A stretch of 64,000 bases of DNA from positions 54,768,524 through 54,832,523 of the forward strand of contig NC_059082.1 in NCBI RefSeq assembly GCF_020497125.1, given 5' to 3'. Source of the stretch: Mauremys mutica. Taxonomy: Eukaryota; Chordata; Testudines; Geoemydidae. Positions 52,699 to 64,000 of this stretch are shown piece after piece. The notes beneath the pieces are model-generated. The model saw only the letters and a list, made by a program, of their open reading frames with translations. It was not told the origin of the DNA and searched no databases. The number at the start of each line of letters is the position of its first letter. The first letter of the stretch is position 1. The position numbers were made by a program, and so were the translations under genes.

Positions 52699-52976
52699 GG
52701 GTATGTCTATACTGCAATTAGACACCCCCAGCTGGCCCATGATATGCTAACTCGGGCTTGTGGGGTCCAGGATAAGGTGCTGTTGAATTGCAGGGTAGAT
52801 GTTTGGGTTTGGGCTGCAGCCTGAACTCTGGGACCCTCCCACCTCGCACAGTCCTAGAGCCTGGACTCTAGCCCAAGCCCAAACATCTAACCACAATTTA
52901 ACAGCCTGAGCCCTGTGAGCCCGAGTCAGCTGGCACAGACCAGCAACAGATGTCTGACTGCACTGTAGACACACCC
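52699..52976. mobile_element. 278-bp fold-back MITE
   Basis: The left terminus is GGGTATGTCTATACTGCAAT; the right terminus read in reverse is GGGTGTGTCTACAGTGCAGT. The interior is a long inverted repeat (GCAGGGTAGATGTTTGGGTTTGGGCT against AGCCCAAGCCCAAACATCTAACCACA). The opposed 61- and 179-codon frames across it are by-products of the palindrome. Confidence 0.85.
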
Positions 52977-53999
52977 TCCGAAGCTTCACTTCATTCAGCC
53001 TAGAAGCATCAACTGTTCCAATGAAGCAAGCCCAAAATTCTGACTGGGCAATCAAGATTGGATGCTGGCTTATACTGGTCCCCAGTAGGGCACTATGGGA
53101 AAGAACCAAGGCATTGTCAAAACATAGGCCAATGCCTGGATTGGAGAAGGTCGCTGCAGCAGGTACACCACTCCAATTTCTTGGCCAGAAGTTACTGGTG
53201 CTACTGTGGCTCCTTAGGCTGTTACTGTTATTCCAGGCCAATTCTCTGCACTTCTTGGTCCTGAAGAAAAGTTGGAACCCACACAAGCCGAGAATTAAAT
53301 GGTGCCTTAAGCAAGAGTTGACTCCTGCTTCTTCCTGAACAAGCAGGAAACAACTGGGGGAGAAATGGAGCCAGAATTTTTTTTCCTAGTGAGATAGCAC
53401 CTGCTTGATGCGCAGCAGAGAAAAGCACAACTCATCTCCACACTGATGTTGCCAGGACAGAGAAATGTAAAACCCACCTGACCGATCCAAACTGAACCAC
53501 TTTCCTCATCAGCTGCCTGCTCTCAAGGAAAGCAGATTAGCTTTGCCATGTGCCCTGAAGGACAACGGATTTGTGACATATGTTCCCAAGCCCAGACCTT
53601 TACTGGCTACTCCCTCTTACACTGGGAGCAGATAGCTCAAGCAGGTCAGCTTATGAGAACTTCTGCAGAATCACTGGGAAAGAGGCAGATCCTAACCATT
53701 CAGAGCTTTTCAGGTCAACACCTAACCCCATGAATTGGGAACTGAAAGTGCCAGCAGGCTATATGGCACACATGCAATATGTCCTCTATGGGAAACCCCA
53801 CGAAGAGGGCAGGCAGCTGCATTCTGCAGCACCAGCTGAAGCTGCTGATTGTTGCGTCAGGTGCAGCCGCATACAGAGTGGCACTGTTGTAACTCAGTCT
53901 GGAGGCAACAGGCACATCGGTCCCTGCCCCAAAGGAAAAGCTGCCAATTGCAGATGGATAAAAACATTTGCAAAAGCCTTGCAGGATGAATAAAAACCA
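52977..53999. other. No gene seen
   Basis: About 1 kb. The plus-strand frames of 105 and 137 codons (53021 and 53580) and the minus-strand 179-codon frame lack recognisable domains and partly mirror each other. I call none of them a gene. Confidence 0.4.
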
Positions 54000-56185
54000 A
54001 TTTTGAAATACAAAATTGGATTTTTTATTTAAATCAGATATTTTTAAATTTAAATTAAATACAGGAAACCTATTTCAAATCAAATTTACAATGTACAACC
54101 TATGTTAAGGCTTCAACATCTTTTAGTCTATTACAATCATTTAAATTAAACACAAAATACTACTAAAGAGCACATACCGGTATTTCTTGACAAGTTTTAA
54201 AAAATGTCCAACCCCTGAGCTGGTTGTGTACCTGTAATCAGAGTTTGGTGCAGCGCTAGAGGCTACTGCTGCCAAAAGCTGAAGGTCCAAATAGAATATT
54301 TTCTTCATTTCAGTTTATTCAATTCATTCACTTCAATGATTAATTCATACAAAGGTAAGAAAACAGTTGGGAGTTGAAAAAGCAGAAAAGCTTGTTTTCC
54401 TGTTCCAGTCTATGAATGAAAATAGGCATCAGAGGGTGAGATCTACTAGTTCTAAAATCTTGAACACATCATGACCAGAAATGAGTTGAATTCACTAACT
54501 ACAGCTAATACTTCCTATGTTTAATAAATCAGTCTTAAATGCAAAGCATTTTTGTTCAACATTTTTCCTTCCATAGCCAGCATATTTAAGATTGTTTTAT
54601 TTAATTAAAAAAATTAAAATATTGGTTTTGGGCATTTTAATTGAATTCCAATTTCCATCCAAATACAGCCTGACACAAACCACAAGAAAAAAAAAGAATC
54701 AGCCAGTAAATAAGAAATGCATCATTCACTGTTTTCTAACATAATACAAAACGTAAAAATTAAGAATCTGAATAAATGTATATTAAACTATATAATTGTT
54801 TAAATAAATGTGTATAGATATAGCATAGCCTCCTGATTAACAAAAAGCACCAAATTTAGTGTACAGGCTATATTTATTTTTTATACTGTCTAGCATGATT
54901 TTCTCATAAATAAACTAGGGAAATGCAATCTAGATGGAGCTACTATAAGGTGGGTGCAAAACTGGTTGGAAAACTATTCCCAGAGAGTAATCATCAGTGG
55001 TTCACAGTCATGCTGGAAGGGCATAATGAGTGGGGTCCTGCAGGGATTGGTTCTGGGTCCAGTTCTGTTCAATATCTTCATCAGTGATTTAGAGAATGGC
55101 ATAGAGAGTACACTTATAAAGTTTGTGGACGATACCATGCTGGGAGGGGTTGCAAGTGCTTTGGAAGATAGGATTATAATTCAAAATCATCTGGACAAAC
55201 TGGAGGAATGGTCAGAAGTAAATAAGATGAAATTCAGTAAGGACAAATGCAAAGTACTCCACTTAGGAAGGAACAATCAGCTGCACACATACAAAATGGG
55301 AAATGACTGCCTAGGAAAGAGTACTGCGGAAAGGGATCTGGGGGTCATAGTGGACCACAAGCTAAATATGAGTCAACAGTGTAACCCTGTTGCAAAAAAA
55401 GCAAACCTTATTCTGGGATGTATTAGCAGGAGTGTTGTAAGCAAGACACGAGAAGTAATTCTTCCGCTCTACTCTGCGCTGATTAGGTCTCGACTAGAGT
55501 ATTGTGTCCAGTTCTGAGTGCCACATTTCAGGAAAGATGTGGACAAATTGGAGAAAGTCCAGAGAAGAGCAATAAAAATTATTAAAGGTCTAGAAAACAT
55601 GACCTATGATGTAAGATTGAAAAAACTGGGTTTAGTCTGGAAAAGAGAAGACAGAGAGGGGACATGATAACAGTTTTCAAGTACATAAAAGGTTATTACA
55701 AGGAGGAGGGAGAAAAATTGTTCTTCTTAACCTCTGAGGATAGGACAAGCAGCAATGGGCTTAAATTGAAACAAGGGAGGTTTACATTGGACATTAGGAA
55801 AAACTTCCTGTCAGGGTGGTTAAGTACTGGAATAAATTGCCTACAGAGGTTGTGGAATCTCCATCATTGGGGATTTTTAAGAGCAGGTTGGACAAACACC
55901 TGTCTGGGATGGTCTAGATAATACGTAGTCCTGCCATGAGTGCAGGGGACTGGAGTAGATGACCTCTCGAGGTCCCTTCCAGTCCTATGATTTGCAAATC
56001 AACATGTTTCACTGGTTACCAATCAGTGAGAATCAAGCTCTCTTTTGTAAAATAACTAAAAACTGCAAATGCAAAACACAATTAAAATCGATGATTTAAA
56101 TCAAGGCTGCCTGATTGTTGATTTAAATTATGATTAAAAACAGTGATTTAAGTCACTTTGACTTAACTCAGTCCACCCTGATACA
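54000..56185. repeat. AT-rich dispersed element with ATTTAAATC ends, split by a CR1
   Basis: The left side is AAAATTGGATTTTTTATTTAAATCAG (from about 54013). The right side, ending near 56185, is GATTTAAATCAAGG, GTTGATTTAAATTATG and CAGTCCACCCTGAT. The repeated (G)ATTTAAATC words in opposite orientation suggest inverted termini of an old DNA element common in turtles. The CR1 at 54900-55998 lies between the two parts, with AT-rich body sequence on both sides. Class and exact ends are uncertain. Confidence 0.5.
54900..55998 (+). mobile_element. CR1 LINE, 5'-truncated, C-terminal reverse transcriptase and 3' end
   Basis: A 187-codon frame from 54954 encodes the RT palm and thumb: NWLENYSQRVIISGSQS, GVLQGLVLGPVLFNIFISDL, then the catalytic block KFVDDTMLGGV (family form FADDTKLGG), VNKMKFSKDKCKVLHLGRN, LGVIVDHKLNMSQQCN and LILGCISRSV. 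It ends at a TGA (55515-55517, Q F *) where the family continues, and homology goes on in other frames ([23 protein letters not shown]; IRKNFLSGWLSTGINCL) to the CR1 terminus CCTTCCAGTCCTATGATTTG. The copy begins at the RT palm, so it is a typical 5' truncation. It is moderately decayed and non-functional. Confidence 0.92.
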
Positions 56186-57249
56186 ATGTGGATTAGTGCC
56201 TCTGAGTATGTTACAGAATTAAAAATCAAGATACTGAATCTCACTTTGTTAGGTGTTGGACAATACTTCAGCGCCTGGATAAATGAGAGGAAAGATGTTG
56301 CAATGCTCTCCATACCCTTGAAAGGGGCAGGAAGGCTGGGTGGGAGGGAGTTCTGAAACTGCCCATTTGTCAGGTCCTCTAATATCCTTAATGCTCTTCC
56401 CTTGCTCCCACTGCCACTATAGCTCATACAAAGTCAGATCCTGGTGTAGTCTCAGAAAATAGGAATGAAATAAAACTAGATCAAAATGCAACAGGTAACT
56501 CAGCCACAGTGCACTATGGCTACACTAGGCTTCTTCCCCCACATCTGCAGTTTCTCCAGCAGTATGGACAAGATCACTTGTGTAGGTCAACTGCTGGCAT
56601 GCTTACCATCACGTTGCCTAACTCTACACAGAGCTGGCTTAGACGAAACATTGGTTAAAATGCTGGCAGACCCCCCCGTCTACTATAGCGCATCCACCGT
56701 TGCTCTGACTGGTGGAGCTGCACCAGTGGAAATTTTAAAGAAAAAAGCTAGTGCAGAGAAAGGTGTGTAAGATTTACCTTAGAAGGGATTTATATTTGGA
56801 GCACTCAACCTTAAGAAACTGCTGAGACAGCCATTTTCTCAGGTGTATAAACATCCCAAGCTGTAAGTGCCAGGCTTGCAAGAATTTCCCTTCCCCCTCC
56901 CCCCCCAAAGCTTAAGAATAAATGCAAATGTTTTAAATAATTATGGATGAATCATTCTGAAAACTTTCTAAACTTTACCGTCAGTTACTGACACCAACTG
57001 TGCAGCTGTTACTAAATTACCCGTGCCCACCTACATACACACTGTGGAGAGGACACTCTCAAAGCTGTAACTAGCTAAGTACTTCAGGCAGCAGGAAGCC
57101 CAGTTTTTGAGCTACAGATTGTGTGTGTAAAATTCACTGTGATGTATAAGAGTGGTTAGCACAGTAGAGTTTATTATGGAAAAAGAACAGAGGTCACAAC
57201 TAAATTTCCATTACAAGCCCAATTTTTGACTCTGCACTGAAATCTACAA
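56186..57249. other. No gene seen
   Basis: About 1 kb. Frames of 94 and 97 codons lack features. No repeats are recognised. Confidence 0.4.
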
Positions 57250-59100
57250 AAAAAGAATACTGTCATCAAAATTGGTAGGTTAGGTCAGGTCAGGGGACAA
57301 GGTAGAATTGTTCTGAGAAAGGAAGTCTACCAGGCCCTGGGAGGCTGCTACTGAAAACTGCACCCTGATGAAGTTGGCACTAAGGCCCATCTCCAAGCAT
57401 TTAAGAGAATTTAAGAGTTTCTTTAACTGTCGAGTGCAGTCAATCTGTAACAAGCAGAGAATTTTCTCGATTTCCCCAAAGATACAGTCATTGAGGCCTT
57501 TCCAGAATGTAGCATAGTCAGTATCATCTGAAATGCTCCAAGTCTTTGCAGGACACTGGAACCTGTCACAGTTGGTCCTCTATTGCCAGAAGCTGATTAG
57601 ACTAGCAATGGACACGGTCACTAGTTCTGGGAACCACAGCCTCCATTGCCAGTCCAAGGCTACAAGGAAGAAGATTCATGGAGATTGGGCAATCTTCTGC
57701 AATACTGTCTAGCATGGGCCAGGGAGGAAGGATGATATACCGGCCCAAAATTCCAAGAGAATGCAAATGCATCTGTTATTCTTGATCTGGGCTCCTTGAA
57801 CCTGCTGGAGGATTTTGTTAGTGTTTTGTTTCTCCTGGAAACCTGCCTGTATCTTGGGACATGCTCATCCAGTCTTTAATACACTTCTGCTTTCTTCTCA
57901 CCGGAATAGCCAACAGGCTGAGAGATTTCACTCTGTCCAAGGAACGAGTAGCTGTATTTCCCTTGGTCGTATCTTGGTTTCCAGACCCCCTTCCCATGTA
58001 GCAATGTCTGACTGCACTCTTGCAGCGGTGTTCTTATTTTGTTGTGAAAGTGCAATAGTACAAATCTGAGGACTTTGGTATCCATTCTGTTTATGGATCA
58101 CTTTCTCTGCCAGAGACCACCTGACTTAACTTAGTGGGCACCCCAACTCTGTAAGCCAAAATCTGGGATAAACACTTCCCATTCTCAATGGCTCAGAGGA
58201 TACCTCCTTCCCCAGATTTCCTATGATCAGACACCATCACACTTTTCTTGAGAAAACTAGTCATTTGCAACAGTTTCTGATTCTGCTTTCTACTGCGCTA
58301 ACAGAAACAGTTGCAACCGTCTTGTGAAACCTGGGGATAAAGAACAACTTCAAGGCTTGGTGCCACTGAGCACAGGACTTGAAGACAGCTGCAAACAATG
58401 CACTTCTTATGGTGTGACAAAGCTTGCATCCAGTGTCACAGCTTGATCAGTTTCTCATAAGTAGGAGATTCATGCCCTTTCCTGGTGTTGAACCTTACTT
58501 CCAGGATTAGTGGATCTTGGAAGGCTGCTCTTCATCCTCTTTATTATCCCTCCATGTGATTCAAAGATGTTGCAGATTTCCATGACTGCAGGTTGATTTG
58601 CCTATTCCAATCTGGCTCTGATGAGTCAGTCATTCAAGAACAGGTGGGCACATCTCTTCATATACTCAGCTGCAAGCAAAAGCAAGAGTCCTCATGGCTG
58701 CAGTCAGCCCTAGGGATAGTATCTAATACTAACCTGTTAGCCCACTATAGCAAACAGCAGGTACCTGTGATGGGAGTGGAGGCTGGGTATGCAGAAGCAT
58801 AATGAATCCTGGGGTCCCCAAGATCACAGAAATTGGCCTTAATTCAGCAACAACTGACTGACTTCAAGGGCTCCACATTGAAACTTGGGGTGCTAAAAGA
58901 AGCATTGACCCTTTTCAGATGCAGTCCTCATTTTGTCACTGGAATGGCAACAGACTGAATTCCTTAGCCCCTCTGCTGCTCCAGGACCAGTATGACAACT
59001 ATAATCCAAAGTACATGGCTCAGTGTTTCCTGTACGCCTTCCTGTTTAGCCATCTTGCAGCAGGGTGACTGAAGATAAAAGTCATCTTCTCCAAGGACAC
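57250..59100 (-). pseudogene. DIRS-like retroelement remnant (RT, RNase H region, tyrosine recombinase start)
   Basis: On the minus strand, broken frames give EMCPPVLE-stop-LTHQSQ near 58620 (compare the YLDDWLIRA block), further pol remnants, IAEDCPISMNLLPCSLGLAM then VHC...NQLLAIEDQL near 57540-57700 (compare 'I.....VILIAP.WP.Q.WFP.LL...LP...DLL.Q'), and CIFGEIEKILCLLQI...LLNSLKCLEMGLSANFI then FSVAASQGLVDFL near 57300-57480. This last stretch resembles the N-terminal SAM-like region of a DIRS tyrosine recombinase ('VL.FLQ.LL..GLSPSTLK.Y.AAIA'). The order RT, RNase H, recombinase fits DIRS1-type elements. All frames are heavily broken and each match is weak alone; the collinear order is the main support. 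Confidence 0.42.
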
Positions 59101-62100
59101 AAGGCTCTGTAGCAGTTAAACCTTCCTTTTCTGTTATACTGATCTGGGGTCATTGGAGTGGGCAGTAGGACTTCGCTCTTCTGAACATGCTGTTAAACTG
59201 TGTGCCTCTGGCTCATCCCATAGGCCTGTCCCATGGCAGACCTATATTCTTTGGAATTGTTAGAACTTTTCTAGCATCTCCACAAGTAGGAGCCTGGCCA
59301 GAAAGGTAGAGTAGATCATTTGACTTTAGGGCACATATCTGCTCCATCACTTATTGCTTCAGCCACAGGACCCTCCTAGCTAACAACAAGGCAATACAGC
59401 ATGAGCTATTTTTGATCACACTGAATATGACCTTGCAGATGAAAGGGCATGCCTAACCAAGCAGCCAGCGCACCCTGGCTAGTTCAAACTGCTTGTCCTC
59501 ACATTCCTGGGGACTCCAGAATCTCTGAAACCATCTTACTGCCACTCTGGATGCATAGACACCCTAAACAGACATTTATGGGGAAAAGCCGGAAGATTCT
59601 AACAGTATCTTCAGGGACCCTGCAATTTTTCTCTCCAAAGGCTCCTTCAAGGCTGCTCCCCTCTGCCAGGATTGGCATTGTTCTAGCAACCATGGAAATG
59701 GGAATATCACCTCTGGGTTCCCTAGCAAAACCTCTGCATTTGCAGGTCAGGCAGGGTGGGTGATGCAAAGCCTTGACTGTCTTGAGGGGGATGAATCCCT
59801 GTTTGAAATGCACTACTTATTATGTACCTTTTTCTCTGTGGGAGGGTGACCAAGCAACAGTTGCAACAGCTCATATGAGGAAAAGAGCAAGCCTGAGCTC
59901 TTGCTCTGCTGGCATTTCTATCTCCAGTTACAGTGTCTAGGTCATTTAAGTTGAGAGGTGGAAGAATCTTCCTTTTTTCAATACACACAACTCACCTGTC
60001 TCCTGGGACTGCCAGTCTAGGATGTCCCTTCCTTGGGCGAATTCTCCTCTTCCCACACTGCTTTCCCCTCTTCTGATGCCTGATCCCAACAGCTGGGATG
60101 GGAAACATTGCCCTTTCACTGTGTGTGTGTGCTGGACAGGGGGTTGTTTTCCCTTCTGCTTCTCCCTGAGGGCTTGGAAGAGTCCAGGAGCTCCGCTAGG
60201 TTGGGGCTGGGCTGCCCCCAGGGTCCAATCAGGGGGCTTGTGACTGAATGAGGTTGAGAAGGGAGCTTGAGATGTCTCTCCACCTCTGTCCTCTTCTAGA
60301 GACACCTCTTTCCCAGACCATATGTGCAAGGAGCTCACGTAAAAGATGACCATATAACAACTGGGGGCAGGGGAGACACTTTACACCTACCCTGAGCTTC
60401 CTTTCTGCACCCTGGGAATTGCTACTTCCATGCACATTGGACCCTGCCTGTCTCCTGTGCTTCCCTGGGGGGTCTATTTGTGAGCAAATGCATAGCTGCT
60501 TGGCTACCACCTCTCAAAGGGCCGCTTCAGTGGGTGATCTGGTGCAGGGATAACTGTTGGAGTTGCAGTGTTCCTCCCCTTCCAAGCCTGGGCTGTAGTG
60601 CTGCAAGTGGGAGTCTCCTGCACACAGAAACCATGGAGGGCTACAACCACTGCTAGGGAAGAGGGCAGCAGTTTGCTGGCACCGGGGCCAGGTCCCAAGC
60701 AGATTCCACATGCCTTGCTCTCCCTCCCCACTCTAGGGCATGCAAAGGAAGGCCATTCTTTTGATTCCCTCTGTGGCCTAACTATTGGCCTAAAGGGCCA
60801 GGGCTGTGCCTGCATCTGCTCTCTTCCTCCTATTCCCTGAGCAGGAGGCATTGTGGGGCCTGTGACCTGGGAGGGTGTAGCCGAGCCAGAGGTAGTTGGA
60901 AACTGTTCAGCACATACCTCTTGGGTGCTATGCTGAAGGTTCTACCCACTGGGGGCTCTCTGCTGGTCCGTCGCCCCTAGGTGTGGGAATTCTTCAGAGT
61001 CCAAACCTACACATACAATTCAGGCAGAAGGGTCTGAAAGGGGTGGGGGGTGTGCATGCATGCAAATGTATTTTGCTACTTGATTCCCTAACTCTGATTT
61101 GAATACTGGCCTTCTTTCCCCGCTTTGTGTGTTTGGGGGGGGGGGGGGGCGGGGAGGTAGGTATGCCTAGAGGAATCAGAACACATTTATGGCCTGGTCT
61201 TTCTTGCACTGCTCTGGCACAGTGCTGTCTGTGAGGGGTAGCAGGGGAACCAGGCACTGAGGATTACCCCCTGTGCCACACTCCATGAAGGTGAGCAGGG
61301 GAAGCAGTGGTGATTTCATTTATTCCCTCTTCCAGAATTTGTCCCTATAACCTTGTTTCAGAATAGGGAGCACAACTGGGTTCAGAGACTGCTCTGAAAA
61401 TATGTCCAGTGGCTAGCTATCTCCCTGGCCTCAAAGATTCTGGACTTATTTGTCTCTCTTCCCACACATCAGTCCTTCTGGGTCTCAAGCGTGGGTTCCC
61501 AGAAACGCTATCCCCTCTGCTGCAGGGGATCCACATGGGCCAGGTGGGTTCATGTTTCCCCTGGAGTTCTCAGCTTGGTATATGAATAGGGATCCTCGAG
61601 GGAAGGGGGGGAGGGAGCTTGCTATACAAGCGGCAATACGGGGAGGGAGCTGGGCTGGAGGCAACTTTCTGCACTGGTATTGGCAGCATCCAGAGCCCAT
61701 GGGGAAGTGGAGGAACAAGGGGAGGAGGTAACTGCTCTTCTGGCTTCATTCCTCTCATAGAGAAGGGGTGAGGGAGGCTTTTCCAATCCCCGACTGCCTA
61801 GGGGAGAGGGGCTGAAGCAACCCCAACTGTCTTGGGCTGTGAGGGAAACTGCACTCTGTCCACAGGGCCAGCCAAGTTCTGCAGCGAGAAACTTGATAAG
61901 GGGGCAACAGGAGACACAGACTCTTTCTTCGGCCTCTGGCTTTTCTTGGCTTCGCTCACTCCCTCAAGCCTCTAGGGGCACCAGCCACTGCAAACACTTC
62001 AGAAGGGAAAGCAGAGCTGAGGGGACAATCACCCCAAAAATCAAAATGCAGACCTGGGACATGGCTGGGAATTAGACGGAGACAGGGACCGAGCCCAATT

Positions 62101-62384
62101 GTTCTTCTGAACATTTGAAGTGAAGTTTGGAGATTCCCCTCTGAAAAGCTCTGCAGCAGGGAGGGACAGCAAAGAAAACTGGGATCTTCAGGGGACAGGG
62201 CATTCCCCAGCTGCCAGAGACTGCCCAGCTGAAGTACCCATTGGAACAGTTCTGTGGACCTTACCACAAAGGATGATTCTTCCTAGCCTTGAAACCTCAG
62301 CTATTCACATGGCAAGAGGACCCAACAATGGAAATTGAGCGAGGCAGACTGCCTTTGTAACACATAGGGGTGTAAGGACAGTCC
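59101..62384. other. No gene seen
   Basis: About 3.3 kb of fairly GC-balanced DNA with many frames of 60-135 codons on both strands and no recognised domain, possibly including further decayed retroelement sequence. A poly-G tract lies at 61135-61154. Confidence 0.4.
61135..61154. repeat. Poly-G tract
   Basis: Fifteen uninterrupted G followed by C and GGGG. The length is likely variable. Confidence 0.9.
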
Positions 62385-62500
62385 TAGATGGAAGGAGATC
62401 TAACTTTGATTCCTGGCTCAGCCACAAACTTCCTGGGTGCCCATGGGCAAGTCAATTAGTCCCTCTCTGCATCAGTTCTCCACTTGTAAAGTGTGGTGAT
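62385..62500 (+). repeat. MIR-like (CORE-SINE) fragment
   Basis: GATTCCTGGCTCAGCCACAA, CCATGGGCAAGTCAATTAGT, CCCTCTCTGCATCAGTTCTC and CACTTGTAAAGTGTGGTGAT follow the MIR consensus order (ctgtgtgacc, ttgggcaagtcactta, cctctctg...ctcagttt, catctgtaaaatgg...gat). It is directly followed by the truncated 5' edge of the CR1. Confidence 0.8.
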
Positions 62501-64000
62501 ATTTCTGCAAGAAGCCTGGGGAACAAGCAGGGAGAACTAGAAGTCCTGGCACAGTCAAGGAATTATGATGTAATTGGAATAACAGAGACTTGGTGGGATA
62601 ACTCATATGATTGGAGTACTGTCATGGATGGATATAAACTGTTCAGGAAGGATAGGCAGGGCAGAAAAGGTGGGGGAGTTGCATTGTACGTAAGAGAGCA
62701 GTATGACTGCTCAGAGCTCCAGTATGAAACTGCAGAAAAACCTGAGAGTCTCTGGATTAAATTTAGAAGTATGAACAACAAGGGTGATGTCGTGGTGGGA
62801 GTCTGCTACAGACCACCAGACCAGGGGGATGAGGTGGACGAGGCTTTCTTCCAGCAACTAACAGAAGTTGCTAGATCACAGGCCCTGGTTCTCATGGGTG
62901 ACTTTAATCACCCTGATATCTGCTGGGAGAGCAATACAGCAGTGCACAGACAATCCAGGAAGTTTCTGGAAAGTGTAGGAGACAATTTCCTGGTGCAAGT
63001 GCTGGAGGAACCAACTAGGGGAAAAGCTCTTCTTGACCTGCTGCTCACAAACAGGGAAGAAATAGTAGAGGAAGCAATAGTGGATGGGAACCTGGGAGGT
63101 AGTGACCATGAGATGGTTGAGTTCAGGATCCTGATACAAGGAAGAAAGGAGAGCAGTAGAACAGAGACCCTGGACTTGAGAAAAGCAGACTTCGACTCCC
63201 TCAGGGAACTGATGGGCAAGGTCCCCTGCGAGAATAACATGATGGGGAAAGGAGTCGAGGAAAGCTGGCTGTATTTTAAAGAATCCTTATTGAGGTTGCA
63301 GGAACAAACCATCCCGATGTGTAGGAAGAAAAGTAAATATGGCAGGCGACCAGCTTGGCTTAACAGTGAAATCCTTGCTCGTCTTAAACACAAAAAAACA
63401 GCTTACAAGAAGTGGAAGATTGGACAAATAACCAGGGAGGAGTATAAAAGTATTGCTCAGGCATGCAGGAGTGAAATTAGGAAGGCCAAATCACGCTTGG
63501 AGTTGCAGCTAGCCGGAGATGTTAGGAGTAACAAGAAGGGTTTCTTCAGGTATGTTAGCAACAAGAAGAAAGTCAAGGAAAGTGTGGGCCCCTTGCTGAA
63601 TGAGGGAGGGAACCTAGTGACAGAGGATGTGGAGAAAGCTAGTGTACTCAATGCTTTTTTTGCCTCTGTCTTCACAGACAAGGTCAGCTCCCAGACAGCT
63701 GCACTCTGCAGCACGGTATGGGAAGGAGGTGACCAGCTCTCTGTGGAGAAAGAAGTAGTTCGGAACTATTTAGAAAAGCTGGACGAGCACAAGTCCATGG
63801 GGCCGGATACGCTGCATCCGAGGGTGCTAAAGGAGTTGGCTGATGAGATTGCAGAGCCATTGGCCATTATCTTTGAAAAATCATGGCGATCGGAGGAGGT
63901 CCCGGATGACTGGAAAAAAGCTAATGTAGTGCCCATCTTTAAAAAAGGGAAGAAGGAAGATCCAGGGAACTACAGGCCAGTCAGTCTCACCTCAGTCCCT
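62501..64000 (+). CDS. CR1 LINE ORF2: AP endonuclease plus start of reverse transcriptase, open to the window edge
   Basis: From about 62507 to 64000 a single plus-strand frame of 498 codons runs without a stop or frameshift and leaves the window. It starts within ORF2 at [14 protein letters not shown], so the copy is 5'-truncated here. Endonuclease motifs follow in order: [11 protein letters not shown] (catalytic Glu), [24 protein letters not shown] (Asp and Asn), LLDLLLTNR and [10 protein letters not shown] (the SDH block). A linker rich in K and R and the RT beginning follow: [40 protein letters not shown] and [11 protein letters not shown]1 moves by target-primed reverse transcription; the endonuclease nicks DNA and the RT copies the RNA in the nucleus. 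An unbroken frame of this length makes this the youngest-looking LINE in the window. The first in-frame Met is at 62624, but there is no evidence of a real translation start. Confidence 0.93.
   Translation, partial: MSARSLGNKQGELEVLAQSRNYDVIGITETWWDNSYDWSTVMDGYKLFRKDRQGRKGGGVALYVREQYDCSELQYETAEKPESLWIKFRSMNNKGDVVVGVCYRPPDQGDEVDEAFFQQLTEVARSQALVLMGDFNHPDICWESNTAVHRQSRKFLESVGDNFLVQVLEEPTRGKALLDLLLTNREEIVEEAIVDGNLGGSDHEMVEFRILIQGRKESSRTETLDLRKADFDSLRELMGKVPCENNMMGKGVEESWLYFKESLLRLQEQTIPMCRKKSKYGRRPAWLNSEILARLKHKKTAYKKWKIGQITREEYKSIAQACRSEIRKAKSRLELQLAGDVRSNKKGFFRYVSNKKKVKESVGPLLNEGGNLVTEDVEKASVLNAFFASVFTDKVSSQTAALCSTVWEGGDQLSVEKEVVRNYLEKLDEHKSMGPDTLHPRVLKELADEIAEPLAIIFEKSWRSEEVPDDWKKANVVPIFKKGKKEDPGNYRPVSLTSVP

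Noticed and set aside
52747..53286. 179-codon minus-strand frame
   Set aside because: Its left part is the fold-back MITE at 52699-52976 and the rest has no family resemblance.
1..64000. CRISPR arrays, bacterial operons, tRNA or rRNA genes
   Set aside because: No regularly spaced identical repeats, no Shine-Dalgarno-led gene rows and no tRNA A/B box pair or cloverleaf were recognised. Composition and repeats are those of a vertebrate nuclear genome.

Overview
This window looks like vertebrate intergenic or intronic DNA that has been heavily colonised by transposons. The repeat mixture is CR1-clade LINEs, PIF/Harbinger DNA transposons ending in GTGTAGACATACCC-type inverted repeats, many small hAT elements with 8-bp target duplications, and traces of DIRS-like retroelements and MIR-like SINEs. 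In my judgement this is most typical of a turtle, with a crocodilian as the main alternative. I recognise no intact host gene, RNA gene, CRISPR array or bacterial feature. Nearly every long open frame is a transposon fragment or a chance frame in low-complexity DNA.

Layout. Positions 230-6282 are an old, roughly 6-kb Harbinger element (element A). It has a plus-strand Myb/SANT ORF1 and a minus-strand DDE transposase that converge on paired polyadenylation signals. At least four later insertions split it. Positions 6.3-14.5 kb are mostly unique AT-rich DNA with one MITE and a minus-strand CR1 that carries a nested hAT. Positions 14.56-16.53 kb are Harbinger copy B. Positions 17.3-18.5 kb are a DIRS-like pol remnant. 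Positions 20.3-24.5 kb are a decayed plus-strand CR1/L3-type LINE interrupted by a TA-flanked inverted-repeat element (21537-22909) whose interior is a C-rich minisatellite. Positions 31.2-32.2 kb are a hAT element with a G-rich core and a perfect 8-bp duplication. Positions 33.79-35.67 kb and 36.40-39.01 kb are Harbinger copies C and D, separated by a hAT. Positions 46.7-47.6 kb are a hAT with two other hATs nested inside. Positions 54.9-56.0 kb are a CR1 fragment. Positions 57.2-59.1 kb are a second DIRS-like remnant. Positions 62.5-64.0 kb are the start of a CR1 with an uninterrupted endonuclease-reverse transcriptase frame that runs off the window.

The most notable observation is in Harbinger copy D. 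Where the middle of the transposase should be, there is about 0.7 kb of foreign sequence. Its minus strand encodes a recognisable piece of the vertebrate DNA methyltransferase DNMT3B: an IDLTEEDS...SSST stretch like the region before the PWWP domain, then the zinc-binding ADD domain ([10 protein letters not shown]...WSCYMC...WNVRLQ). Copies B and C carry shortened, rearranged relics of the same capture. This means a host-gene fragment was acquired by a Harbinger lineage and then multiplied with it, much like a Pack-MULE.
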